From NCBI GenBank assembly GCA_023425455.1, contig JAFACP010000424.1:1-9718 (forward strand): 9,718 nucleotides of DNA, given 5' to 3'. Below the pieces are notes generated by a model, which saw only the letters and a list, made by a program, of their open reading frames with translations, had not been told where the DNA came from and searched no databases. Positions 1-6,455 of this stretch are shown here, piece after piece. How positions within the stretch are numbered: the stretch's first letter is position 1; every line of letters begins with the position of its first letter. This DNA comes from Pseudomonadota bacterium (GTDB taxonomy: Bacteria; Pseudomonadota; Gammaproteobacteria; Enterobacterales; Enterobacteriaceae). A program made the translations under genes and the position numbers.

Positions 1-1048
1 TAGACCGCCACCTGCGCATAAATGCCGTCCGGCAGCGCCTCAACGTCCGCGTTCGGGTCCAGATCAATCGTCGCCAGCACGCCGTCAGTACCTGGCACGA
101 CCGTCAGCGACTGCAGGGCACCCTGCGCCTGATAAGAGCCGCCGGGCACCACCGGCAGAATGCTGGCGAGTTTGCCGGAGAAGACCTGCCCCGGCAGCGC
201 GTTAAAGACCACCTCGGCATCATCACCCGGCTTCAGACGCAGCAACGAGTTCTGACGGAACTGGGCCACGATCTGCCGTTTCTGCTCAGGGATAAAAACC
301 ATCACCGGACGCAAAGGCAGGGCCGCCGCATAGGTACCGGGGCGGATCAACACCTGCGTGACATAGCCGCTGCTGGGTGCGCGCACCACGGTCTGTTCGA
401 GGTTGTATCGGGCTTCAGCTAACTGCGCACGCAGGGAGGCAATTTGCGACTGCTCGCCGTTCGCCATGCTGTCTAACTGGCTCTGGATCTGAGTCTGCTC
501 AGCCACTGACCCTTTGACCATCGCATCCTGGGCCAGATAGTTTTGCCGCGCGTTGTCGATGTCGCTTTCAGAGAACGGATTGACCTTCGCCTGGCTGCCC
601 TTCAGGTAGCGTTGATAATCCTTATACAGGCGGTCACGCTCTGCAGAAACCCGGATCGTATTTGCCTGTGCGGCCGCAAGCTGCGCTTTCAGCGCATCGA
701 TATTGTGCACGGCGGTGACAAGGTCGGCCTGCAGTCGATCCACCCGCGCCTGATAACGGCCGGGATCGATTTTAAATAACACCTCACCTTTTTGAATGAG
801 CTGATTGTTTTTATTCGTCACTTCGCTGACCACACCCGTCACCTGCGGCGTAATGGGGATAGAAATAACCGCTTTTTGCGCCGTAAAGGTATATGGATGG
901 TTGTAATTCATGATCAGGATGAGGCCCGCACAATAAAGACGCCCCCTAATGTGGCGGTCGCCAGCGTCCATTGATTGACCGGAATGCGAAATATTTTAAA
1001 TACCGCCCAGGCAAACGCCACGTAGGTCAGAATAATCAATAAATCCAT
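1..1048 (-). pseudogene. yibH: YibH, HlyD-family membrane-fusion protein, frameshifted and cut by the window edge
   Basis: Reading leftward from the ATG at 1048, the first 40 codons give [20 protein letters not shown] and onward to ...GGVFIV, as in E. coli YibH. The frame then turns into RASS and stops at TGA 916-914. The family sequence resumes in another frame from 926 ([14 protein letters not shown]) and stays open to base 1, so one base is missing near 926-929. The fragment contains the membrane-fusion hallmarks: a biotinyl-lipoyl-like start ([10 protein letters not shown]), a long Gln/Ala-rich coiled coil, and the return half ([12 protein letters not shown]). In-window coverage is roughly 349 of about 378 residues. 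Members of this family are inner-membrane-anchored periplasmic adaptors for efflux or secretion; no cognate transporter is visible here. The start lies 2 bases after the yibI stop, so the two genes are probably cotranscribed. The deletion falls in the second hydrophobic segment. It would leave a 44-residue peptide, unless it is a sequencing error, which I cannot exclude. Confidence 0.85.
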
Positions 1049-1050
1049 GA

Positions 1051-1410
1051 TTAATGCTCCTGCGTGTGGTTATCTGCTGGGCTGGCTTGCGCCACAAACT
1101 GCTTCATTTCCAGCGCCGCCACCCGTTTTGCCAGCGCGTCAAGCCCGGCATTTTTCTCGCGCTCGCGCTGAGGTTGTTGCATCCCCCAGCCACGCTCAGG
1201 CTGGTACAGCGTGGCCCATATCCACAGGAGCGGCCAGATGGCGTGAAGGGTAAACAGGCTAATCCACCCTGCCGTATGAATGGCATCGGCATGGGGATGG
1301 TTACGTTTTTTAGCCATGTTGTAGGGAATATCATGAATGGCGATGATGCCGTAAAAGAGAACCAGAAAAACAAAGATCAATACGCCCAGCGCAAAATAAT
1401 TGAGAAACAT
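1051..1410 (-). CDS. yibI: YibI, DUF3302 small inner-membrane protein
   Basis: This 119-residue protein begins [20 protein letters not shown] and matches remembered E. coli YibI (about 120 residues, DUF3302). Hydrophobic segments at about residues 3-25 and 46-68 suggest two membrane helices, separated by a conserved polar stretch [10 protein letters not shown] (36-45). The C-terminal third (about 75-119) is charged and partly heptad-like ([12 protein letters not shown]), so a short cytoplasmic coiled coil is possible. I chose the ATG at 1410 because GAGG (1419-1416) sits at ideal spacing before it. A longer frame to a TTG at 1425 would bury that ribosome site and adds residues not in the family. 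yibH follows after 2 bases. Small membrane partners of this kind often accompany HlyD-type adaptors, so a joint role with YibH is likely, but the substrate is unknown. Confidence 0.9.
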   Translation of the reverse strand: MFLNYFALGVLIFVFLVLFYGIIAIHDIPYNMAKKRNHPHADAIHTAGWISLFTLHAIWPLLWIWATLYQPERGWGMQQPQREREKNAGLDALAKRVAALEMKQFVAQASPADNHTQEH

Positions 1411-1460
1411 ATTTTCCTCACTCAAACAACGTCAACACATTAACGCCAATACATTATGGT

Positions 1461-1526
1461 GCCCACACACATACCTTCCCGCACGCAGGTCCGGGCTCTG
1501 ATTATTCGAAGAATGTGGGCGGCGCT
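1461..1526 (+). other. Long inverted repeat followed by a T-run; possible terminator or structured RNA
   Basis: Perfect 7-base arms GCCCACA (1461-1467) and TGTGGGC (1514-1520) enclose 46 bases that contain a smaller CCCG/CGGG stem (1478-1481 with 1492-1495). The right arm is followed by GGCGC and six Ts (1526 is the second-last base of the run region). On the plus strand this resembles the end of a transcript, yet no plus-strand gene lies upstream. On the minus strand it would fall in the leader of yibI. The loop is long for a classical terminator, so the role is uncertain. Confidence 0.25.
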
Positions 1527-1532
1527 TTTTTC

Positions 1533-1637
1533 TTATAACGCGGTGCAGACTGCACAAACGTGAATCACGATATCCTCAGGATTCGACGGGATTAACCTTA
1601 CACGTTGAGCGTAATCCAGGTTACGGGTTTTCGCCAT
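1533..1637 (-). CDS. Candidate small protein of 34 residues, unrecognised
   Basis: A leftward ATG frame from 1637 to TAA at 1535-1533 encodes a 34-residue peptide starting MAKTRNLDYAQRVRLIP and ending with a CAVC cysteine pair (residues 29-32). Apart from one AGG codon, the codons are mostly those favoured in enterobacteria (GCG AAA ACC CGT AAC CTG GAT), unlike random intergenic sequence. It lies 122 bases upstream of yibI on the same strand and could share its transcript. Against it, the ATG has no convincing Shine-Dalgarno sequence, the frame is very short, and I do not recognise a family. No function is proposed. Confidence 0.3.
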   Translation of the reverse strand: MAKTRNLDYAQRVRLIPSNPEDIVIHVCAVCTAL

Positions 1638-1640
1638 ATC

Positions 1641-1673
1641 ACACTTAAGTAAAATTGTTTTAGCTTAAGGTGT
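1641..1673. repeat. AT-rich imperfect inverted repeat
   Basis: The left arm ACACTTAAG-TAAAA (1641-1654) and the right arm TTTTA-G-CTTAAG-G-TGT (1658-1673) pair around a three-base centre TTG, interrupted only by single extra G residues. It contains two CTTAAG palindromes. It sits between the candidate small ORF and the first CRP-like site, so it could be an operator or a promoter element. No regulator can be assigned from sequence alone. Confidence 0.4.
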
Positions 1674-1711
1674 TGTCGACCGACCTTCTGCCGCCGACGG
1701 GTAAAACAGAA

Positions 1712-1727
1712 TTTGCTTTTGATCACA
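1712..1727. promoter_or_regulatory. Weak CRP-type site, most distal of five (mtlA)
   Basis: The right half TCACA (1723-1727) is perfect while the left half TTTGC (1712-1716) keeps only part of TGTGA. The call rests mainly on its spacing: its centre is 43 bases from the next, strong site, in line with the other intervals of the array. Confidence 0.4.
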
Positions 1728-1754
1728 CCCGGACAAATCCGCATAAATATTTTT

Positions 1755-1770
1755 TGTGAATTCAATCACA
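1755..1770. promoter_or_regulatory. CRP-cAMP binding site (mtlA)
   Basis: TGTGA-ATTCAA-TCACA is a perfect match to the TGTGA-N6-TCACA core. E. coli mtlA is known to be activated by CRP through five sites, and this is one of two perfect cores here. Activation would tie mannitol uptake to low glucose. Confidence 0.85.
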
Positions 1771-1798
1771 ATCCAGAAACAAACAGGTAAATGTTAAA

Positions 1799-1814
1799 TG
1801 TGATTATCATCACA
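1799..1814. promoter_or_regulatory. CRP-cAMP binding site (mtlA)
   Basis: TGTGA-TTATCA-TCACA is a perfect core, flanked by AAA on the left and AAA on the right as in the extended consensus. Its centre is 44 bases downstream of the previous perfect site. Confidence 0.87.
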
Positions 1815-1871
1815 AAATACCCCCATCTCTTGCGTTTTTATGGCCGTTGTCTTTTTTTTATGCACCAATTT

Positions 1872-1887
1872 TGTGATGGTGATCACT
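1872..1887. promoter_or_regulatory. CRP-cAMP binding site (mtlA)
   Basis: TGTGA-TGGTGA-TCACT differs from the ideal core at one base only. Its centre lies 73 bases downstream of the previous site, about seven turns of B-DNA. Confidence 0.8.
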
Positions 1888-1915
1888 TCATTATTATCCG
1901 TACCCCCTACATTTA

Positions 1916-1931
1916 CGTGACCACGATCACA
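1916..1931. promoter_or_regulatory. Promoter-proximal CRP-cAMP site (mtlA)
   Basis: CGTGA-CCACGA-TCACA has nine of ten conserved core bases. It is the site nearest mtlA, its centre about 150 bases before the start codon, so it is the one best placed to contact RNA polymerase directly. Confidence 0.8.
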
Positions 1932-1946
1932 CAAAATTCCACTGTC

Positions 1947-1975
1947 TGGACAGTTGAACGATTCAGTGCCAGATT
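1947..1975 (+). promoter_or_regulatory. Tentative mtlA core promoter
   Basis: TGGACA (1947-1952) resembles a -35 element. It is 17 bases from a poor -10 match, CAGATT (1970-1975). A start near 1982 would put the closest CRP centre at about -59, close to the usual class I position. A weak -10 is expected for a CRP-dependent promoter, but the exact hexamers are uncertain. Confidence 0.3.
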
Positions 1976-2073
1976 TCACAGCATCAGAACAGGGTCCGGC
2001 TACCTCTGCCGCCTCACATTAACAATAAACCTCGGGCAGCAAGCCTAAGCGTAAACAGAAGAAGGGGTGTTTT

Positions 2074-3981
2074 ATGTCATCCGATTTCAAGATCAAAGTT
2101 CAAAGCTTTGGTCGTTTCCTCAGCAACATGGTGATGCCAAATATCGGCGCGTTTATCGCGTGGGGTATTATCACTGCATTGTTCATTCCGACAGGATGGT
2201 TGCCTAACGAAACACTGGCAAAACTTGTTGGCCCAATGATTACCTACCTGCTGCCGCTGCTCATCGGTTTTACCGGTGGTCGTCTGGTTGGCGGCGATCG
2301 TGGTGGCGTCGTGGGCGCGATCACCACCATGGGCGTGATCGTCGGTGCGGATATGCCGATGTTCCTCGGTGCGATGATTGCAGGCCCGCTTGGCGGCTGG
2401 GCAATTAAACATTTCGACGCCTGGGTTGACGGTAAAATCCGCTCTGGCTTCGAAATGCTGGTGAACAACTTCTCCGCTGGCATCATCGGTATGATCCTGG
2501 CGATTCTGGCGTTCCTCGGCATCGGTCCTGCGGTTGAAGTGCTGTCCAAAATTCTGGCCGCTGGCGTTAACTTCATGGTTGCGCACGATATGCTGCCGCT
2601 GGCGTCTATCTTTGTTGAACCGGCGAAAATCCTGTTCCTCAACAACGCCATCAACCACGGCATCTTCTCGCCGCTGGGGATCCAGCAGTCTCATGAACTT
2701 GGCAAGTCCATCTTCTTCCTGATTGAAGCGAACCCGGGCCCAGGTATGGGTGTGCTGCTGGCGTACATCTTCTTCGGCCGCGGCAGCGCGAAGCAGTCTG
2801 CTGGCGGTGCGGCAATCATCCACTTCCTGGGGGGTATCCACGAAATTTACTTCCCGTACGTGCTGATGAACCCACGTCTGATCCTGGCCGTTATCCTCGG
2901 CGGTATGACGGGCGTGTTCACGCTGAGCGTGCTGAACGGTGGCCTGGTCTCTCCTGCCTCTCCAGGTTCTATCCTGGCGGTGCTGGCCATGACGCCAAAA
3001 GGCGCTTACTTCGCGAACATCGCCGCTATCTTTGCGGCAATGGCGGTCTCCTTCGTGGTCTCCTCTATCCTGCTGAAAACCAGCAAAGTGAAAGAAGAGG
3101 ATGACATTGAAGCGGCAACCCGTCGTATGCAGGACATGAAAGCGGAATCCAAAGGCGCAACGCCGCTGGCGGCTGGCGATGTCTCTAATGACCTGAGCCA
3201 CGTGCGTAAGATCATCGTAGCCTGCGACGCCGGTATGGGCTCCAGCGCAATGGGTGCCGGGGTGCTGCGTAAGAAAGTGCAGGATGCGGGCCTGAGCAAT
3301 ATCTCCGTCACCAACAGCGCGATTAACAGCCTGCCGCCGGATGTTGACCTGGTCATCACCCACCGCGATCTGACCGAACGCGCCATGCGCCAGGTTCCTC
3401 AGGCACAGCATATTTCGCTGACGAACTTCCTCGACAGCGGCCTGTACACCAGCCTGACAGAACGTCTGGTTGCTGCGCAGCGTCACGAAGACAACGAAGT
3501 GAAAGTCCGTTCCAGCCTGCAGGATAGCTTTGACGAGAGCGATGACCACCTGTTCAAACTGGGCGCGGAAAACATCTTCCTCGGCCGCACCGCGAGCACC
3601 AAAGAAGAGGCGATCCGCTTCGCTGGCGAGCAGCTGGTGAAAGGCGGTTACGTTGAGCCTGAATATGTCGACGCCATGCTTGAGCGCGAAAAACTGACCC
3701 CAACTTATCTGGGTGAGTCCATCGCGGTGCCGCACGGCACGGTAGAGGCGAAAGATCGCGTGCTGAAAACCGGCGTGGTGTTCTGCCAGTATCCGCAGGG
3801 CGTGCGCTTCGGTGAAGAAGAAGACGATATCGCCCGTCTGGTGATTGGTATCGCTGCACGTAACAACGAGCACATCCAGGTGATCACCAGCCTGACCAAC
3901 GCGCTGGATGACGAGTCTGTCATTGAGCGTCTGGCCAGCACCACCAGCGTCGATGAAGTCCTGGCGCTGCTGAACAAGTAA
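2074..3981 (+). CDS. mtlA: Mannitol-specific PTS enzyme IICBA (MtlA)
   Basis: This inner-membrane permease imports D-mannitol and phosphorylates it to mannitol 1-phosphate, using phosphate passed from HPr. It has 635 residues against 637 in E. coli. The domain order is IIC (about 1-340, multiple membrane helices), IIB (about 378-470) and IIA (about 490-635). Key residues fall exactly where expected: His195 (NNAINHG) and Glu257 (GGIHEIYF) in IIC, the phosphorylated Cys384 in IIB ([11 protein letters not shown]), and the phosphorylated His554 in IIA (AVPHGT). The domains are joined by charged linkers around 335-375 and 475-495. The start has a good ribosome site (AAGGGG, 2062-2067). It is the first gene of mtlADR, under the CRP array upstream and, by homology, repression by MtlR. 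Nothing suggests loss of function. Confidence 0.98.
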   Translation: MSSDFKIKVQSFGRFLSNMVMPNIGAFIAWGIITALFIPTGWLPNETLAKLVGPMITYLLPLLIGFTGGRLVGGDRGGVVGAITTMGVIVGADMPMFLGAMIAGPLGGWAIKHFDAWVDGKIRSGFEMLVNNFSAGIIGMILAILAFLGIGPAVEVLSKILAAGVNFMVAHDMLPLASIFVEPAKILFLNNAINHGIFSPLGIQQSHELGKSIFFLIEANPGPGMGVLLAYIFFGRGSAKQSAGGAAIIHFLGGIHEIYFPYVLMNPRLILAVILGGMTGVFTLSVLNGGLVSPASPGSILAVLAMTPKGAYFANIAAIFAAMAVSFVVSSILLKTSKVKEEDDIEAATRRMQDMKAESKGATPLAAGDVSNDLSHVRKIIVACDAGMGSSAMGAGVLRKKVQDAGLSNISVTNSAINSLPPDVDLVITHRDLTERAMRQVPQAQHISLTNFLDSGLYTSLTERLVAAQRHEDNEVKVRSSLQDSFDESDDHLFKLGAENIFLGRTASTKEEAIRFAGEQLVKGGYVEPEYVDAMLEREKLTPTYLGESIAVPHGTVEAKDRVLKTGVVFCQYPQGVRFGEEEDDIARLVIGIAARNNEHIQVITSLTNALDDESVIERLASTTSVDEVLALLNK

Positions 3982-3993
3982 TCTTGTCCTCTT

Positions 3994-4061
3994 CCCTCTC
4001 CCCATCGGGGAGAGGGCTAGGGTGAGGGGAAATTTACGCGGTTCCTCACCCCAGCCCTCTC
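3994..4061. repeat. GC-rich interspersed palindromic element between mtlA and mtlD
   Basis: A perfect 10-base-pair hairpin (3994-4003 with 4007-4016, loop ATC) is followed by a second arm. Bases 4010-4027 are the reverse complement of 4044-4061 with one mismatch, around a 16-base AT-richer loop. The two foldings share 4010-4016 and exclude each other. Elements of this CCCTCTCCCC / GGGTGAGGGG type recur between genes in many enterobacteria and pseudomonads, from memory. A full copy would be expected to end in a second CCCTCTCCCC hairpin; here it stops at CTCTCGGG, so the right end looks truncated. There is no T-run, so it is not a simple terminator. It may protect the mtlA 3' end or lower mtlD expression. 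Confidence 0.75.
4007..4029 (+). other. Putative G-quadruplex motif in the mtlA-mtlD spacer
   Basis: Four G-runs (4007-4010, 4014-4016, 4020-4022, 4026-4029) are separated by three loops of exactly three bases (AGA, CTA, TGA). This fits the standard G3+N1-7 pattern on the coding strand, so it would be present in the mtlAD messenger RNA. It competes with the hairpins of the surrounding repeat. Confidence 0.5.
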
Positions 4062-4090
4062 GGGTAAAAACATTGATGAAGGTTAACACT

Positions 4091-5239
4091 ATGAAAGCAT
4101 TACATTTTGGCGCAGGTAATATCGGTCGTGGGTTTATCGGCAAACTGCTGGCAGACGCGGGCATTACGCTGACATTCGCCGATGTGAACCAGGTGGTGCT
4201 CGACGCCCTGAATGCCCGTCATAGCTATCAGGTCCACGTGGTGGGCGAAAATGAGCAGGTTGAGACCGTTTCCGGCGTCGACGCCGTCAGCAGCATCGGC
4301 GACGAGGTGATCGATCTGATTGCCAGCGTTGACCTGGTCACCACCGCCGTGGGTCCGGTGGTCCTTGAGCGCATCGCCCCTGCGGTCGCGAAAGGGCTGG
4401 CGAAACGTAAAGCGCTGGGCATTGAGGCTCCACTGAACATCATCGCCTGTGAGAACATGGTGCGCGGCACCACCCAGCTGAAAGGCCACGTGATGGCCGC
4501 CGTCGCCGACGAAGATAAAGCCTGGGTTGAGGCGCATGTCGGCTTCGTCGACTCCGCCGTTGACCGTATCGTGCCGCCATCCGAGTCTGCCACCAACGAC
4601 CCGCTGGAGGTCACCGTTGAGACCTTCAGCGAGTGGATCGTCGATAAAACACAGTTTAAAGGGGCGCTGCCCGCCATTCCGGGTATGGAACTCACCGACA
4701 ACCTGATGGCATTTGTCGAACGTAAACTCTTCACGCTGAACACCGGGCATGCTATAACCGCGTACCTCGGTAAATTGGCCGGTCATCAGACCATTCGTGA
4801 TGCGATTCTCGATGAGAAAATCCGTGACGTGGTAAAAGGGGCGATGGAAGAGAGCGGCGCGGTACTGATCAAACGCTACGGTTTCGATGCTGACAAACAT
4901 GCCGCCTATATTCAGAAAATCCTCGGCCGTTTTGAAAACCCGTATCTGAAAGATGACGTTGAGCGCGTTGGTCGCCAGCCCCTGCGCAAACTGAGTGCCG
5001 GCGATCGCCTGATCAAGCCGCTGCTGGGGACGCTGGAGTACGGCTTACCGCACGCGAACCTGGTCAAAGGGATTGCCGCCGCCATGCACTATCGCAGCGA
5101 GCAAGACCCGCAGGCGCAAGAGCTGGCTCAGCTGATCGAGAGTAACGGCCCACAGGCCGCGCTGGCGCAGATTTCTGGTCTGGATGCCAACAGTGACGTG
5201 GTTGTGGAGGCGGTTAACGCATATAACGCAACCAAATGA
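4091..5239 (+). CDS. mtlD: Mannitol-1-phosphate 5-dehydrogenase (MtlD)
   Basis: This cytoplasmic enzyme oxidises mannitol 1-phosphate to fructose 6-phosphate with NAD+, feeding the product of MtlA into glycolysis. The 382-residue length equals that of E. coli. The N-terminal Rossmann motif GAGNIGRG lies at residues 7-14. The catalytic signature of polyol-specific long-chain dehydrogenases, K-x4-N-x2-H, is seen as KLFTLNTGH, giving Lys212, Asn217 and His220. I chose the ATG at 4091, preceded by AAGG (4079-4082). The frame is open further back to 4022, but that stretch is translated repeat DNA and gives residues foreign to the family. The gene lies 109 bases after mtlA, separated by the palindromic repeat, and overlaps mtlR. 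Confidence 0.98.
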   Translation: MKALHFGAGNIGRGFIGKLLADAGITLTFADVNQVVLDALNARHSYQVHVVGENEQVETVSGVDAVSSIGDEVIDLIASVDLVTTAVGPVVLERIAPAVAKGLAKRKALGIEAPLNIIACENMVRGTTQLKGHVMAAVADEDKAWVEAHVGFVDSAVDRIVPPSESATNDPLEVTVETFSEWIVDKTQFKGALPAIPGMELTDNLMAFVERKLFTLNTGHAITAYLGKLAGHQTIRDAILDEKIRDVVKGAMEESGAVLIKRYGFDADKHAAYIQKILGRFENPYLKDDVERVGRQPLRKLSAGDRLIKPLLGTLEYGLPHANLVKGIAAAMHYRSEQDPQAQELAQLIESNGPQAALAQISGLDANSDVVVEAVNAYNATK

Positions 5240-5826
5240 TGCAGAATGCGGCGCAGGTTATCCTGCGCCCAAATTACAGATTGTCAGATATGCAGGCAAT
5301 AATGGAACAAACCCAGGCCTTTGAAAATCGTGTGCTTGAGCGTCTGAATGCTGGCAAAACAGTACGAAGCTTCCTGATTACTGCCGTCGAGTTGCTGACC
5401 GAGGCGGTGAATATCCTGGTGCTTCAGGTGTTTCGCAAAGACGACTACGCGGTGAAATATGCTGTAGAACCGTTGCTGGACGGCGACGGGCCGCTGGGCG
5501 ATTTATCCGTCCGCCTGAAGCTGATTTATGGCCTTGGCGTACTCAGCAGGCCAGAATATGAAGACGCGGAGCTGCTGATGGCGCTGCGCGAAGAGTTAAA
5601 TCATGACGGTAATGACTACGCCTTTACCGATGATGAAATTCTGGGCCCGTTTGGCGAATTACACTGCGTCAACGCCCTGCCCCCTGCGCCGAATTTTGAT
5701 AACAGCGATCCTGAACTGTATGCGATGCAAAAGCTTCGTTATCAACAGGTTGTTCGTTCTACCATGGTCCTTTCCCTGACTGAGCTGATTTCCCGAATCA
5801 GCTTAAAAAAAGCGTTTCAGAAGTAA
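5236..5826 (+). CDS. mtlR: Mannitol operon repressor (MtlR)
   Basis: MtlR represses mtlADR when mannitol is absent. In E. coli it is also bound by unphosphorylated HPr, which links it to PTS state. The protein has 196 residues from the ATG at 5236, or 195 from the adjacent ATG at 5239, the same as E. coli. The core ([20 protein letters not shown], then [20 protein letters not shown]) matches the family closely. It is predicted to be almost entirely helical and shows no recognisable helix-turn-helix, as is usual for MtlR. The first ATG overlaps the mtlD stop (ATGA) and there is no strong ribosome site, so translation is probably coupled to mtlD. I see no clear terminator in the 59 bases after it. 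Confidence 0.96.
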   Translation: MMQNAAQVILRPNYRLSDMQAIMEQTQAFENRVLERLNAGKTVRSFLITAVELLTEAVNILVLQVFRKDDYAVKYAVEPLLDGDGPLGDLSVRLKLIYGLGVLSRPEYEDAELLMALREELNHDGNDYAFTDDEILGPFGELHCVNALPPAPNFDNSDPELYAMQKLRYQQVVRSTMVLSLTELISRISLKKAFQK

Positions 5827-5885
5827 GCCTGCGCACATTGGTGTATCCTTCCCTGTAAATTCCCCCGTTTTTAGAGCTATGTGTC

Positions 5886-6248
5886 ATGAAAGAAGTTGAA
5901 AAGAACGAAATCAAACGTCTGAGCGATCGCCTCGATCTGATCCGCCACCAGATGGCCGGACTTTCCCTGGTCGATGCCGCCGAGAAGTATGCCGAGCTGG
6001 AGAAAGAGGCCGCCACGCTGGAAACCGAAATCGAGCGTCTGCGCGCGGTCCAGGGACAGAAGCTGAGCAAAGAAGCGCAAAAGCTGATGAGCCTGCCGTT
6101 CCGTCGTGCCATTACGAAAAAAGAGCAGGCCGATATGGGCAAGCTGAAAAAAAGCGTTCGCGGCCTGGTGGTGGTCCACCCAATGACGGCGCTGGGCCGT
6201 GAAATGGATCTCAAAGAGATGACCGGCTTCGCGAAGACGGCTTTCTGA
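5886..6248 (+). CDS. yibL: YibL, DUF2810 family small coiled-coil protein
   Basis: This 120-residue protein has the same length and sequence pattern as E. coli YibL. It is rich in Lys and Glu, with a heptad-like helix at about residues 20-57 ([20 protein letters not shown]), followed by a basic segment and a conserved C-terminus ([18 protein letters not shown]). E. coli YibL has been reported to co-purify with ribosomes, if I recall correctly; its molecular role is unknown and it has no evident link to mannitol or lactate. The ribosome site is weak (AGAG at 5873-5876). No good promoter stands out in the short gap after mtlR, so read-through from the mannitol operon is possible. A terminator follows the gene. 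Confidence 0.93.
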   Translation: MKEVEKNEIKRLSDRLDLIRHQMAGLSLVDAAEKYAELEKEAATLETEIERLRAVQGQKLSKEAQKLMSLPFRRAITKKEQADMGKLKKSVRGLVVVHPMTALGREMDLKEMTGFAKTAF

Positions 6249-6256
6249 TTTATCCC

Positions 6257-6292
6257 GCCGGGTACTGTCTGCTTACCCGGCACGCATTTTTT
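6257..6292 (+). terminator. Intrinsic terminator after yibL
   Basis: Arms GCCGGGTA (6257-6264) and TACCCGGC (6274-6281) form a perfect 8-base-pair stem with a 9-base loop. ACGCA and six Ts follow (6287-6292). It begins nine bases after the yibL stop and would insulate the lactate operon. The five-base gap before the T-run makes it slightly less than ideal. Confidence 0.75.
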
Positions 6293-6314
6293 CCTCTCTC
6301 TCCCCTCACTTCAA

Positions 6315-6329
6315 ATTGGCCCAACCAAT
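6315..6329. promoter_or_regulatory. LldR operator O1 (upstream)
   Basis: ATTGG-CCCAA-CCAAT is a perfect inverted repeat of the form expected for an LldR (GntR/FadR-family) operator. The E. coli lldPRD operon has two such operators flanking its promoter, and this copy is the distal one. Its centre is 126 bases from O2. Confidence 0.75.
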
Positions 6330-6395
6330 ACTGGCATCCGGCGCTCCAGGCTTCACATTTCCATCATTTTCACTCACAAAAACGTTGCCCATCCA

Positions 6396-6410
6396 TAACA
6401 TCTGATTAAC
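6396..6410 (-). promoter_or_regulatory. ArcA-P binding box upstream of lldP
   Basis: Read on the minus strand, GTTAATCAGATGTTA matches the 15-base ArcA consensus at 13 positions, with GTTA repeats 11 bases apart. ArcA is known to repress lldPRD without oxygen, in keeping with an operon whose dehydrogenase donates electrons to the respiratory chain. The box lies between the two LldR operators, where the promoter should be, so it could block polymerase. I could not settle the -10/-35 hexamers. Confidence 0.6.
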
Positions 6411-6440
6411 CATTCGTTGTCATTAACCCTACATAACCCT

Positions 6441-6455
6441 ATTGGCAGGACCACT
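6441..6455. promoter_or_regulatory. LldR operator O2 (downstream)
   Basis: ATTGG-CAGGA-CCACT is the same ATTGG-N5-CCAAT motif with one mismatch in the right half. It lies about 75 bases before the lldP start codon, probably at or just after the transcription start. Together with O1 it could hold a repression loop. Confidence 0.65.

Larger units (their letters stand above)
1411..2073. other. Divergent control region between yibI and mtlA
   Basis: This 663-base gap separates the leftward yibIH genes from the rightward mannitol operon. The right half (about 1712-1931) holds a row of CRP-type sites, then the presumed mtlA start and an untranslated leader of roughly 90-110 bases. A ribosome site (AAGGGG, 2062-2067) lies six bases before the mtlA ATG. 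The left half (1411-1710) holds inverted repeats and a short leftward ORF, listed separately. I see no clear sigma-70 promoter for yibI. Confidence 0.8.

Noticed and set aside
1054..1443. A 129-codon plus-strand frame opposite yibI
   Set aside because: yibI on the other strand matches a known family and has a good ribosome site. This frame is its shadow.
1791..2048. An 85-codon plus-strand frame before mtlA
   Set aside because: It overlaps the CRP sites and presumed promoter, has no ribosome site, and its composition (many Ile/His/Tyr) reflects AT-rich regulatory DNA.
3994..4016. Intrinsic terminator between mtlA and mtlD
   Set aside because: The hairpin is strong but is followed by CTAGGGTGAGG rather than a T-run, so termination is not supported.
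4022..4090. Extended start of mtlD
   Set aside because: The extra 23 residues translate the palindromic repeat. The ATG at 4091 gives exactly the family length and N-terminus and has a ribosome site.
2077..4164. A 695-codon open frame on the minus strand opposite mtlA
   Set aside because: It is a complementary-strand shadow of mtlA codon usage, has no recognisable domains or ribosome site, and runs across the repeat. mtlA opposite it is complete with all active-site residues.
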